DNA of 64,000 nucleotides, taken from NCBI GenBank assembly GCA_032622095.1, contig CP136066.1, positions 105,669,319 to 105,733,318 on the forward strand. The letters run 5' to 3'. The translations under genes were made by a program, and so were the position numbers. The notes under the pieces are model-generated. The model saw nothing but the letters and a program-made list of their open reading frames with translations. It made no database searches and was not told where the DNA came from. Shown one piece after another: positions 34,901-47,322 of this stretch; position 1 is the stretch's first letter; every line of letters begins with the position of its first letter. The stretch comes from Siphonodentalium dalli. Taxonomy: Eukaryota; Mollusca; Scaphopoda; Gadilida; Siphonodentaliidae.

Positions 34901-35359
34901 ATTTGTCTATCCAGTTGATTTCTCGAACCCAGTGTTTTCAAGAGCAGCTCATCTTATCCCTCCCCACCCTGGATACCTTCCCCCATACATAACAAGTGTT
35001 ATACATTGTACCTCCACTCACAAAGTAATCGGTGGGTATACAGGTCAGTTCATCCAGCTAGATATCTCAATCAAGGCTGATCATCCCATGAATTTTGATA
35101 TGGATCATGATATTCTCCATAGTTACTGCTTCAAATGGCCATATTCATATTCTCCATTTAGAAGATAAACATACTGTTGAGTTCGATATTCAGAGATTTT
35201 AGCATGAAAGAGCCAGCAAGTTCACAAACTGTTTTTATGTTCGAATATCCAATGAAACGGGGTATATTGATCTCCATTAGAATTATATTCACCAAGAATT
35301 TAAAGGAACTCGCTAGAACACTTTTTATCGCCATTACATGTACGTGCCATGAAATGAGA
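31968..35359. other. Intergenic AT-rich DNA with one possible eroded H4 copy
   Basis: About 3.4 kb without a recognised gene. Near 34070-34225 it has GGATTATTCCATTCAGTTATAAAAG and AATAAGTTGAACATCC-like words of the H4 family, probably an eroded copy. The 78-codon frame at 34932 shows no similarity. Confidence 0.35.
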
Positions 35360-35485
35360 TAAACTTTTCCAGTGCATCAGATGGGGAGCTGCACTATTGC
35401 AGCATTAAATATCATGTTCCAGTGCATTGGGAGCCTCGCATATATAAGAGAATGCACTACAAGGTCATGGTAAATACTGAGAGGC
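35360..35485. mobile_element. H3 element, copy 6 (partial)
   Basis: Keeps GGGGAGCTGCACTATTGCAG, CCAGTGCATTGGGAGCCTCG and TATATAAGAGAATGCACT. One hairpin arm and the right half are lost. Confidence 0.6.
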
Positions 35486-36880
35486 AGGCCTCAGGCTAGA
35501 GGTTCAGAACAGGGAGACTTGAAGTCTCCCTCCAGGAAATTTAGGGAGACTTCAGGAAATTTAGGGAGACTTCATGATAATCTGAAATTTTTAACTAAAT
35601 TGAAAACTTTAATTATTTTTAAACTGTTGACTTTATCTGAAGAAATTAATTGTTGACTTCATAACTTTTAATATCTGAAAGTGAAACTGGATTATTATTA
35701 TAAATTTAAATTTTTTGAAATGGCTTTTGGCAGCTGCTGTATTGTGGGTGTCCGTTAAAATAAACAATAAGGACTAACTAAGGAGGTGTAAAAGCTTTTA
35801 ATTTTGTTTCTAAAGAGTTTATTGTTGAATACCACCATCACGACCGTATGCCATCAGTGATGTCTGATGATAATCCGATTAAAGCAATAAACTTGACGAG
35901 TTTGATAGCTGTGGCACAATAGGTAGTGATTACTATTAATGTGTTCTTAACAGAGGCCAGTTGAGCTTATACTATACACCAGCAGGTTATTTAAATATCT
36001 GCATTGTACAAAGTAGGCCTACATGCAATTAATTTGCAACTGTTGACAGACGTATATTGAGCACGTGGCCTGAGCGATATATTGACAACAATTGTAATTT
36101 GCAATTAACACATAGTTTTGACACAAATTAATTAATCCCTTTAAATGAGTTTGGATAGTAATAGTTTATTATGTAGATCTTTGATTTAACTAAGAACATT
36201 AAATTAATTACTTCCAATGCACATTCAAACCTCTGTGTTTAATAGTAAGCCAGCACGTGTTCTTGTTTGTAAACATAAATAAATATGTGCAATTCCAAAA
36301 AGTAAAAAAGTTGGATTGGGAAACGGAGTCCGACACAAACTACTTTTGTAAAATCGAAAATTCATAGATATGTTTTAGTTTAAATTCAAAGACAGTATTA
36401 TTTGTTCACATTGGCTACTGTATGAGCGGTGTTGACCACGTATGACTATACAATTTGCGGTTACAAAATGACCCGACGGAACAAAGTAATTATAAATTCC
36501 AGTCTCTTTAAAACGAACTAGTAGCTCATCATAAACTTCGTTGCTCAGCGCAATTTGCCGTTTCCAAAAACACCCAATCTGATTAGAATATTTGGATAGG
36601 GTACACCATGTATAATTGATAAATAAAATGCCTTGTTGGAACAGTTGAGACTATATATTTTTTTGTTGCAAAACGAGTCAAATTTTCACCGGTAAAATTA
36701 CCGTAAATCCTATGCTAGTTTTGTCAAATTTGGAAGGCGACTTCGTTTTCGCCTTGCGGACATCCGAGGGCGACTTCGTCGGACCGAAGGCGAGAATTTC
36801 GCCCGAGTCGCCTCCTAGCGTGAGGCCAATGCATTCTATTATATATGCAAGGCTCCCTATGGGCGGCTGTTTTTTTTTCA
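35486..36880. other. Intergenic DNA, mostly unassigned
   Basis: A short direct repeat (AGGAAATTTAGGGAGACTTC) occurs twice at 35534-35573. An H3 fragment is at about 36822-36862. A CCTTGCGGACATCCGAGGGC-type GC-rich patch lies at 36735-36815. No gene was recognised. Confidence 0.4.
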
Positions 36881-37910
36881 AATTTGCAAAAATTGGACAG
36901 CTTCCATATAGAGGTCACCCCAAAGAACCATATGAAGTTTGGATGAGGCACGTGGCATGTTGGGTACAATCCAAGATGGCTGCTGGCTACCATTTTTTTT
37001 TTAATGAAATTCAGAAAATATCGTTTGCTCCCATCTAGAGGTCTCCCCGAAGATCGTTGTGAAGTTTGGTGACGATCAGATGAGGGATGTGGCCTGTAGG
37101 TTGTGCTGAAGGATTTGGTCATTCAAAGAGTAAAATCAAAGATGGCCACCGGTAGCCATGTTTTTAACGAATTTCGGAATACATCATTGGCTCCCATCTA
37201 GAGGTCACCCTGAAACATAAAGTTTGGTGATGATCGGATAAGGGATGTGGTCTACAGTGTGTGCCAAAGGATTGTCATGCAAAGAGTAAAATAAAAGATG
37301 GCTGCCAACGGCCATGTTTTTCATTGAAAATAGTTCAAATTCGATAGCTCTCATCTGGAAGTGATCCTAATCACGCCTGTAAATTTACAAAACATTTCTT
37401 TGATCTATGCGAGCTGCAAGGTGTGCTGATGGATTCAAATATGAAATTCAAGATGGCTGCTGACGACCATGTTTTTTAGCAAATTTCGAACATAACCATA
37501 TGGATATTCGGGGTGACCTCCTGATGAGAGCCGTTGATTAAGTTTGGTGACTTTCAGCTGAGGGATGTGGCCTGTAGGGTGTGCCGAAGGATTTAGTCAT
37601 GTTTTTTTTTAAATTTCGGAAATAATCGATGGATCCCATTTAGAGGTCACCCCAAAGATCCATATGAAGTTTAGTGGTGATCAGATGAGGGATATGGTCT
37701 GTAGGATGTGCCAAAGGATTTAGTCATACTGAGAGTAAATTTCAAGATGGCTGCCAGTGGCCATGTTTTTCATAAAAAATCACTAAAATTTGATAGCTCC
37801 CATCTAGAGGTGATTCGAAACATGCCTATAATTTTTCAAAACATTTCTCCAATAAATGCAGGCCGCAGGGTGTGCCGAAGTTTGATATCCAAAATGGCTG
37901 CTGGTAGCCA
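36880..37910 (+). repeat. Older diverged tandem array (~155-bp units)
   Basis: About seven diverged units marked by AAGATGGCTGCTGG-like words at 36971, 37138, 37294, 37450, 37744 and 37890, each with CATCTAGAGGTCACCC and GATCAGATGAGGGATGTGG. The same unit type resumes after the inserted element at 41709-41830. The units are distantly related to those of the younger element, and the same reading direction is used by its right half. Confidence 0.8.
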
Positions 37911-40900
37911 ATTTTTAGCTCAACTTTACTTTGTAAAGTTTGAGCTATTGCCATGGCTTTGTCGTCCGTGTGTGCGTGTGTACGTAAGGTGTCAACAATG
38001 CAGGCTACAGGTCGTACCTTTGGTCGGATCATTATGAAATTTGTCATAGCTGTTGACATCAATATTTAGACCAGAATGATTAATTTTGGGGTCATTCGGA
38101 AAAAAAACATGGCCACCAGTGGCCATCTTGGATTTAAAAATTCAATCCATTAGCACGGGCTACAGGCCGTACTGTTTGTCTGATCATCATGAAATTTGTC
38201 AAGAATGTTAATAATGACATGTAGATGGGAACGAGTGACTTTGGGGTCATTCTTCCCAAAAACATGGCCGCCAGCAGCCATCTTGGATTTTACTCTTTGT
38301 ATGACTAAATCCTTTAGCACGGGCTACAGGTCGTACCTTTAGTCTGATCATCATAAAATTTGTCATGGCTGTTGAAATTGGAATGTAGATGGGAACGAGT
38401 CATTTTGGGGTCATTCGGACAAAAAACATGGCCACCAGTGGCCATCTTGGATTTCAAAATTTAATCCATTAGCACGGGCCACAGGTCCTACCGTTCGTCT
38501 GATCATCATGAAATTTGTCATGGATGATAATATTGACATGTAGATGGGAACGAGTAATTTTGGGGTCATTCGGCCTAAAAACATGGCCGCCAGCAGCCAT
38601 CTTGGATTTTACTCTTTGTATGACTAAATTCTAGGTCGTACCTTTAGTCTGATCATCATAAAATTTGTCATGGATATTAACAATGACATGTAGATGGGAA
38701 ACGAGTCATTTTGGGGTCATTCGGCCAAAAAACATGGTCGCCAGCAGTCATCTTGGATTTTACTCTTTATATGACTAAATCCTTTAGCACGGGCTACAGG
38801 TTGTACCTTTAGTCTGTTCATCATAAAATTTGTCATGAATGTTAATAATGACATGTAGATGGGAACGAGTCATTTTGGGGTCATTCGGCCAAAAAACATG
38901 GCCGCCAACAGCCATCTTTGATTTTACTCTTTGTATGACTAAATCCTTTAGCACGGGCTACAGGTCGTACCTTTAGTCTGATCATCATAAAATTTGTCAT
39001 GGCTGTTGAAATTTGAATGTAGATGGGAACGAGTCATTTTGGGGTCATTCGGACAAAAAACATGCCCGCCAGCAGCCATCTTGCATTTCAAAATTTAATC
39101 CATTAGCACGGGCCACAGGTCGTACTGTTCGTCTGATCATCATAAAATTTGTCATGGATGTTAATATTGACATGTAGATGGGAACGAGTAATTTTGGGGT
39201 CATTTGGCCAAAAAACATGGCCGCCAGCAGCCATCTTGGATTTTACTCTTTGTATGACTAAATTCTTTAGCATGAGCTACAGGTCGTACTTTTAGTCTGA
39301 TCGTCATAAAATTTGTCATGGATGTTAACGATGACATGTAGATGGGAACGACTCATTTTGGGGTCATTCGGCCGAAAACATGGCCGCCAGCAGCCATCTT
39401 GGATTTTACTTTTCTCTTCATTTCTATAAACTAGTATTAGACATTCAACTTTCCATTCCTAATCGCTCCATTGACTGTAATACATTAAATTATTCCCTTT
39501 CAAAGTTGAGCTACAGTGTCATTGACACTTTCATTTTAACAAAATTAAGAAATGAAAGTGTCAATGACACTGTAGCTCAACTTGGAAAGGGAATAATTTC
39601 ATATGTTACAGTCAATGGAGCCATTAGGAATGTGGAAAGTTGAAAGGTCTAAGCAATACTAGATTATCAACATGAAGAGATATACTAGTATACAAAGTAA
39701 AATCCAAGATGGTTGCCGACAGCTATTATTCCAATGAAATTCAAAAAAACATTTGATAGCTTATTGCATCTAGTAGATCTATATCAAGATTAATATAAAG
39801 TTTGGTGATGATCGGATGAGGGAAGTGGACTGTAGGGTGTGCCAAAGGTTTTAGTTATGCAAAGAGTAAAATCCAAAATGGCTGCCAGCTGACATGTTTT
39901 AAGGCAGAATGACCCCAAAATGATTCATTCCCATCTACACTTCAATGTTAACAGCCATGACAAATTTCATGATGATCCCATAGGTACGACCTGTAGCCCG
40001 TACCAAAGGATTTAGTCATGCAAAGAGTAAAATCCATGATGGCTGCTGGTGGCCATGTTTTATGGCCGAATGACTCCAAAATGACTCGTTCCCATCTGTA
40101 TGTCAATATTAACATTTATGACAAATTTCATGATGATCCGACCAAAGGTACGACCTGTAGCCTGTGCCAAAGGATTTAGTCATGCAAAGAGTAAAATCCA
40201 AGATGGCTGCTGGTGGCCATGTTTTTTGGCCGAATGACCCCAAAATGACTCGTTCCCATCTATATGTCAATATTAACATAAATGACAAATTTCATGATGA
40301 TCAGACGAACAGTACGACCTGTAGCCAGTGCCAAAGGATTTAGTCATGCAAAGAGTAAAATCCATGATGGCTGCTGGCGGCCATGTTTTTTGGCCGAATG
40401 ACCCCAAAATGACTAATTCCCATCTACATGTCAATGTCAACAGCCATGACAAATTTCATAATGATCCGACCGAAGGTTCGACCTGTAGCCCGTGCCAAAG
40501 GATTTAGTCATGCAAAGAGTAAAATCCAAGATGGCTGCTGGCGGCCATGTTTTTTGGCCGAATGACCCCAAAATGACTCGTTCCCATCTACATGTCAATA
40601 TTAACATCCATGACAAATTTCATTACGATCAGACAACCTGTGGCCCGTGCTAATGGATTAAATTTTTAAATCCAAGATGGCTGCTGGCGGCCATGTTTTT
40701 GTCCGAATGACCCCAAAATGACTCGTTCCCATCCACATGTCAATGTCAACAACTATGACAAATTTCATAATGATCCGACCAAAGGTACGACCTGTAGCGG
40801 GTGCCAAAGGATTTAGTCATGCGAAGAGTAAAATACAAGATGGCTGCTGGCGGCCATGTTTTTTGGCCGAATGACCTCAAAATGATTCGTTCCCATCTAT

Positions 40901-41708
40901 ATCTCAATATTAAAATCCATGACAAATTTCATGATGATCAGACGAACAGTACGACCTGTAGCCCGTGCCAAAGGATTTAGTCATGCAAAGAGTAAAATCC
41001 AAGATGGCTGCTGGCGGCCATGTTTTTTGGCCGAATGACCCCAAAATGACTCGTTCCCATCTACATCTCAATATTAACATCCATGACAAATTTCATGATG
41101 ATCAGACAAACAGTATGGCCTGTAGCCCGTGCTAATGAATTGAATTTTGAAATCCAAGATGGCTGCTGGTGGCCATGTTTTTTTTGCCGAATGACCCCAA
41201 AATGACTCGTTCCCATCTACATGTCAATGTTAACAGCCATGACAAATTTCATAATGATCTGAACCGAAGGTACTACCTGTAGCCCGTGCCAAAGGATTTA
41301 GTCATGCAAAGAGTAAAATCCAAGATGGCTGCTGGCGGCCATGTTTTTTGGCCGAATAACCCCAAAATGACTCGTTCCCATCTACATGTCAATATTAACA
41401 TCCATGACAAATTTTATGATGATCAGACGAATAGTACGACCTGTGGCCCGTGCTAATAGATTTAATTTTTAAATCCAAGATGGCTGCTGGCGGCCATGTT
41501 TTTTTTCCGAATGACCCCAAAATGACTCGTTCCCATCTACATGTCAATGTCAACAACTATGACAAATTTCATAATGATCCAACCAAAGGTACGACCTGTA
41601 GCCCATGCTAAAGGAAATTGTTGACGAATCACACACGCACACACACACGGACGACGGATACCAAGCCATGGCAATAGCTCAAACTTTACAAAGTAAAGTT
41701 GAGCTAAA
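37911..41708. mobile_element. Mirror-symmetric tandem-repeat element with terminal and central palindromes
   Basis: Order: terminal hairpin (37916-37948, TAGCTCAACTTTAC / GTAAAGTTTGAGCTA), CA/TG-rich strip (GTCGTCCGTGTGTGCGTG), seven to eight ~160-bp units in reverse orientation (38010-39410), a central inverted repeat (39411-39682), about eleven units in forward orientation (39690-41610), the same CA/TG-rich strip inverted, and an inverted terminal hairpin (41676-41708). Older-array sequence continues on both sides, so the whole 3.8 kb is an insertion. Core tandem units near 160 bp and short hairpin ends resemble bivalve pearl-type elements and Helitron/Helentron-derived non-autonomous elements (family-level inference). 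No coding capacity. Confidence 0.8.
39411..39682. repeat. Central long palindrome of the tandem-repeat element
   Basis: Arms of about 120-130 bp (39411-39534 and 39550-39682) with a ~15-bp loop. They contain ACAGTGTCATTGACACTTTC and, again, the GTTGAGCTA word of the terminal hairpins. Arms match almost perfectly, with small indels at the outer edges. A single arm of the same palindrome recurs at 42007-42128. Confidence 0.9.
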
Positions 41709-42006
41709 AATGTATGCCTCCCTTCTAGAGGTCACCCCGAAGATCCACATGAAGTTTTTGGGGATGATCGGATGAGGGTGCGTCCTGCAGGGTGAGCCAA
41801 AGGAAATTGTTTTTACTAGCATAAAATACAGGTCAAGTTCAAATTCCTTCTGCCAATTTTCACCAGAGTTATGGCCCTTTGTTGGAATTACCTGTCGTAT
41901 TTCACCAAGCTTAAGCAATGCTCTTGTTCTATACTAAACTTGCGGCTGTGCTCAATTAAAATAACAGTACACGATTTAGAGGGTTGTAGGGAGTCTGAAA
42001 AATAGA
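41709..42006. repeat. Remainder of the older array and linker
   Basis: 41709-41815 continues the diverged unit (CTAGAGGTCACCCCGAAGAT). The rest contains GAGTTATGGCCCTTTGTTGG and is unassigned. It separates the two tandem-repeat elements. Confidence 0.6.
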
Positions 42007-44394
42007 ATGAAAGTGTCAATGACACTGTAGCTCAACTTGGAAAGGGAATAATTTAATGTATTACAGTCAATGGAGCGATTAGGAATGTGGAAAGTTGAAT
42101 GTCTAATACTAGTTTATAGACATGAAGAGAAAATTAAAATCCAAGATGGCTGCTGGCGGCCATGTTTTCGGCCGAATGACCCCAAAATGATTGTATCCCA
42201 TCTACATGTCATCGTTAACATCCATGAGAAATTTTATGACGATCAGACTAAAGGTACGACCTGTAGCCCATGCTAAAGAATTTAGTCATACAAAGAGTAA
42301 AATCTAATATTAACAACCATGACAAATTTCATGATGATCAGACGAACAGTACGACCTGTGGCCCATGCTAATGGATTAAATTTTGAAATCCAAGATGGCC
42401 ACTGGCGGCCATGTTTTTTGTCCGAATGACCCCAAAATGACTCGTTCCCATTTACATTCCAATTTCAACAGCCATGACAAATTTTATGATGATCAGACTA
42501 AATGTACGACCTGTAGCCCGTGCTAAAGGATTTAGTCATACAAAGAGTAAAATCAAAGATGGCTGCTGGCGGCCCTTGTTTTCTGCCGAATGACCCCAAA
42601 ATTACTCGTTCCCATTTACATTCCAATTTCAACAGCCATGACAAATTTTATGATGATCAGACTAAAGGTACGACCTGTAGCCCGTGCTAAAGGATTTAAT
42701 CATACAAAGAGTAAAATCAAAGATGGCTGCTGGCGGCCATGTTTTTCTGCCGAATGACCCCAAAATGACTCGTTCCCATCTACATGTCATTATTAACATT
42801 CAAGACAAATTTTATGATGATCAGACTAAAGGTACAACCTGTAGCCCGTGCTAAAGGATTTAGTCATACAAAGAGTAAAATCCAAGAAGGCTGCTGGCCG
42901 CCATGTTTTTTTGGCCGAATGACCCCAAAATTACTCGTTCCCATCTACATGTCAATATTAACATCCATGACAAATTTCATGATGATCAGACGAACAGTAC
43001 GACCTGTGGCCCGTGCTAATGGATTAAATTTTGAAATCCAAGATGGCCGCTGGTGGCCATGTTTATTGGCCGAATGACCCCAAAATTACTCGTTCCCATC
43101 TACATTCCAATTTCAACAGCCATGACAAATTTTATGATGATCGGACTAAAGGTACGACCTGTAGCCCGTGCTAAAGGATTTAGTCATACAAAGAGTGAAA
43201 TCAAAGATGCCTGCTGGCGGCCATGTTTTTTGGCCGAATGACCCCAAAATGACTCGTTCCCATCTACATGTCATTATTAACATTCTTGACAAATTTGATG
43301 ATGATCAGACTAAAAGTACGACCTGTAGCCCGTGCTAAAGGATTTAGTCATACAAAGAGTAAAATCCAAGATGGCTGCTGGCGGCCATGTTTTTTGGCCG
43401 AATGACCCCAAAATTACTCGTTCCCATCTACATGTCAATATTAACATCCATGACAAATTTGATGATGATCAGACTAAAGGTACGACCTGTAGCCCGTGCT
43501 AAAGAATTTAGTCATACAAAGAGTAAAATCCAAGAAGGCTGCTGGCCGCCATGTTTTTTGGCCGAATGACCCCAAAATTACTCGTTCCCATCTACATGTC
43601 AATATTAACATCCATGACAAATTTCATGATGATCAGACGAACAGTACGACCTGTGGCCCGTGCTAATGGATTCAATTTTGAAATCCAAGATGGCCGCTGG
43701 CGGCCATGTTTTTTGTCCGAATGACCCCAAAATGACTCGTTCCCATCTACATTCCAATTTCAACAGCCATGACAAATTTTATGATGATCGGACTAAAGGT
43801 ACGACCTGTAGCCCGTGCTAAAGGATTTAGTCATACAAAGAGTGAAATCAACGATGCCTGCTGGCGGCCATGTTTTTTGGCCGAATGACCCCAAAATGAC
43901 TCGTTCCCATCTACATGTCATTATTAACATTCTTGACAAAAGTTTATGATGATCAGACTAAAAGTACGACCTGTAGCCCGTGCTAAAGAATTTAGTCATA
44001 CAAAGAGTAAAATCCAAGATGGCTGCTGGCGGCCATGTTTTTGGGCCGAATGACCCCAAAATTACTCGTTCCCATCTACATGTCAATATTAACATCCATG
44101 ACAAATTTCATGACGATCAGACAAACAGTACGCCCTGTAGCCCGTGCTAATGGATTGAATTTTGAAATGCAAGATGGCCACTGGCGGCCGTGTTTTTTTA
44201 CCGAATGACCCCAAAATTAATCATTCTGGTCTAAATGTTGATGTCAACAGCTATGACAAATTTCATAATGATCCGACCAAAGGTACGACCTGTAGACTGC
44301 ATTGTTGACGCCTTACGTACACACGTACACACGGACGACGGACGACAAAGCCATGGCAATAGCTCAAACTTTACAAAGTAAAGTTGAGCTAATA
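42007..44394 (+). mobile_element. Second tandem-repeat element (right half only)
   Basis: It starts with one arm of the central palindrome (42007-42128), then about fourteen ~160-bp forward units, then the CA/TG-rich strip and a terminal hairpin (44362-44394). It lacks the left half of the mirror structure seen at 37.9 kb. Two unit types recur in irregular alternation: one with CAAAGAGTAAAATC (about 164 bp) and one with GGATTAAATTTTGAAATCC (about 146-157 bp). Confidence 0.8.
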
Positions 44395-44880
44395 ATAAGT
44401 ATCTGGGGGGCATAACAGCCAGTGTAGCCTGCGTTAAATGTGTCATTACTGTTTGAAGGTTTAATTATTTTACAAAACTGGGAAAGTTTACAAAAAAGTT
44501 AAAAATTTAGATATGTAACAGGATTGTATTCAGTGAAGGCCAAGTCTGTGTTATTGGTTACAGGAAAATAGCCTGATTTCTCTCACCAGCATTCTGTCAT
44601 CTGCGCTTGCAAGACATTTTTTTCAAATTGCTAAGATGGCTTTTTTTCTGTTTCAAATATTTCTCAGCTTTAATATAGCCCTATCAGGTGGAAGAAGCTT
44701 ATTTACTGACATTCGCTCTGTCATGGTCTGTTTTTTTGGTTAAAAATGATCAATTTGAGTAAAAAAAAAATAGGTAAAATTAAGCATTTTGTGTGTGCAA
44801 ACCAAGGGGCATAACTCAGTACAGTACCCCCTCCAAGGTTGGCTAAAATTGCTGTAAATCGTGTATTGCTACTTTACGTA
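44395..44880 (+). repeat. Dispersed repeat R5, copy 1
   Basis: Shares words, in inverted order, with 63090-63710: GTATCTGGGG, GGTTTAATTATTTTACAAA, ATTCGCTCTGTCATGGTCTG, AAACCAAGGGGCATAACTCA. A ~500-bp family present once in each orientation. GGGGCATAACTC-type words are frequent in molluscan repeats (general impression, not checked). Confidence 0.65.
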
Positions 44881-45440
44881 TCTCATGGCTGCGATGACAT
44901 AACTATATTATATAAATGTCCCGCCTATGGCTATCAAATCATGTAATGTCAGTGACCCTTGATGGACATACATTAGAACCTCAATGACTCATTGTGCCAG
45001 AAGTGTGGTAAATAGAGTTTGATAGTTATCTATGTGTATAGTATCCCCCCCTGGAGCTTTAAGTATGGGATCTATGTCAATTGAAGTGAACTTAATATCC
45101 CTTTTAACACATAATTAGCCCCTTAACCCGGCCTCATATTTTTAGTGAGACACAAGTGTATTATTGGCATCCACAGTGATGTAAGAGCTTAGCGCAATGA
45201 TATGGATCAATGTTATTATTATGTTAATTAAAATATAATGATGATATTCAATTTGTGTTGGGTTATTTAGCAATGACTGTGAGATAAACATGGGTGATAA
45301 GGTGGTTGAACAATTTTGTCAACATGAAGAGACACATTTAAAATGGAACTTATTTTTTCTTGAAGGTGTCTTTACTTCCAATTTGGTTGTGATAAGGACA
45401 TCAATATTATAAAGTTATTATACAATTTTGTGTATAGTAT
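44881..45440. other. Intergenic DNA, nothing recognised
   Basis: AT-rich with no supported feature. Confidence 0.35.
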
Positions 45441-45549
45441 GTTTTTTTCTTGTACGAGTCCAGGTTGTGGTGAAAAGTCATATTGGACGAGACATGCAGT
45501 GTTGTCCAATATGACTTTTCACCACCACCTGGACGAGTACAAGAAAAAC
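45441..45549. repeat. Near-perfect hairpin (109 bp)
   Basis: Arms of about 48 bp: TTCTTGTACGAGTCCAGG ... CATATTGGAC and complements, loop near 45492-45503. GTCCAATATGAC also recurs twice at 45870-45902 (GGGAGTCCAATATGAC direct repeats), so the hairpin and these repeats may be parts of one eroded element. Confidence 0.8.
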
Positions 45550-46029
45550 TCACACTGTACACAACATTGTATAATGACATTTTTATTATCCATCTGTATG
45601 TTTATCAAATTTTGGGAATAAAACTTTTGTGGTTATTTTTGGTATTTGTCAGCACTTAATTCTCTATAAAAGCCTGTATTTGATCATCAGAAAGCATGAT
45701 TTGGAACAGTAAACACGGAAATGAAAACTAACTCAATGCGGAAGTGAAACGTCTGCATTCTAAATCCACCAGTGTTGCACGCGCATCACAATTTCACCGA
45801 TTCATTTTGCAAAAGTTAATTTCGTAACGTCACAGAGTCCCGATAAAAAAGTGATATTGCACACTTGGGAGTCCAATATGACATTCGGGAGTCCAATATG
45901 ACCTTTTCCCGGATTATCACGGGGCGGCTTTTGCCCAATCAGAAATAGTGTTAGTTAAGGGATGGATAATAATAATTTTTATTAACCCCAGCCGTTTTGA
46001 GATCGTTTTCCTTGCTAAAATGTGATAGA

Positions 46030-46180
46030 AAGGATCTAATATTCGTCCCAATTATATACGAAATTTATTAACCTCGTCCACTAAATTTGATTCGAGCCAT
46101 GCTAAAGCCTGGCTTGAATCGAATTTAGTGCACTCGGTTAATAAATCTTGTATATAATTGTGACTCATTAGAGATCCTCT
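46030..46180. repeat. Imperfect hairpin (~150 bp)
   Basis: Arms of about 70 bp pair AGGATCTAATATTCGTCCCA / TGTGACTCATTAGAGATCCT and CTAAATTTGATTCGAGCCA / GGCTTGAATCGAATTTAG. Foldback MITE-like; no ORF. Confidence 0.75.
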
Positions 46181-46629
46181 TTTTATTATGTGCTTGCCTA
46201 TAAAATAACAGAAAATTACTGAAACTTAGATCGTCGTGTGTATCTCTTAGAAGCCACAGTGAAACATGATTGTTATTTCACTGTAGCTTTCGTTATTTCA
46301 TTTTAGCTTGCCTGTGGTTTATGCGAGCACACATAAATATGCCTAGTACATACTGGACTGTTAGACGTTTGTAAATACTGACAAGCATTCTATAAGTAGA
46401 GATAATAATTTAATTAAGTAAGAGTTAAGTTAGCAACTTTGAATATTAATAAGGCGCATATAATAAAAAGAATACTGGCAGTTTTTTGTTTGAACACCTG
46501 AAACATCTCATTCGTATCATGAAAGAAATATAAAATTTTCAGTCGTGAGATATTTTGGTATTCATTCAAAAACTGAAGGTAGTCTATATCTATCTCCTGT
46601 TAATAAATCTCAATTCTCATTGGCCTCGG

Positions 46630-47164
46630 ATGTACTATAAGAGAGAAATATGGTTTTTTCTGCTGTGCTCTACAGTGTTTTAATGATGTAGGCCTTCATG
46701 ATAATCTATCATATCATTTCTCTGATGTCTGCCATATTAGTGAAGTTTAGATCGAGAACTTCTATCTTTAAACTTCAGGCGGTGTCAGCTACCAATGGTC
46801 AGATGTTGCATGTGATAGTCAGTCATTATCGCATATCGATAAAGGTGGATCATATCTATCCATACACAGATACTGGCGATCACAACCTCCTCATGGGAGG
46901 CTGACAAAATCTGACATTTGAAGGGCAAATAAGCTCTTTATAACCCAGATGTAGAAAGTCAAAATTTATTTGAATCAAAACATATATTATCAGTAAAATT
47001 TATTTGAATCAAAACATATTATCAGTAATATTATTCAAGTCTAACTTGAGTTAGATGTAGAGATTTTATTTGATTGATTGATTGATGACAGGCATGATTG
47101 TGGTGGGTGTGGTCAGACTATTGACTAATAGACAGAAAGATGGTATCTCTGCTGTCTTCTAATT
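46630..47164 (+). repeat. Ancestral segment related to the 32-bp minisatellite
   Basis: Words in this stretch (TGCTGTGCTCTACAGTGTTTTAATGA, split here as TGCTGTGCTC and GTGTTTTAATGA; GGCATGATTGTGGTGGGTGTG; GATGGTATCTCTGCTG) recur at 48640-48866 and 53850-53960. It seems to be the parent sequence from which the 32-bp repeat arose, now split by inserted elements. Confidence 0.5.
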
Positions 47165-47322
47165 AAGGATTAACTGTCATGTGGACTGTTTTTATGGAGA
47201 TGTAACCGTGAGGTAAGTGGTCATAACTTGTGTAAAACCCAAAAGGTTTTACATACAAGTTATGACCACTTACTTCATGGTTACATCTCCATAAAAACAG
47301 TCCACATGACAGTTAATCCTTA
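47165..47322. repeat. Near-perfect hairpin (158 bp)
   Basis: Arms of about 75 bp: AAGGATTAACTGTCATGTGG ... CATAACTTGTGTAAAACC and complement, with almost no loop. Its module occurs a third time at 47779-47855. Confidence 0.85.

Noticed and set aside
37911-44394. CRISPR-like array
   Set aside because: Unit length near 160 bp, no unique spacers, and clearly animal DNA.
36712-44446. Frames of 60-132 codons through the tandem arrays
   Set aside because: They are products of repeated units; frames change with unit length and have no conserved product.
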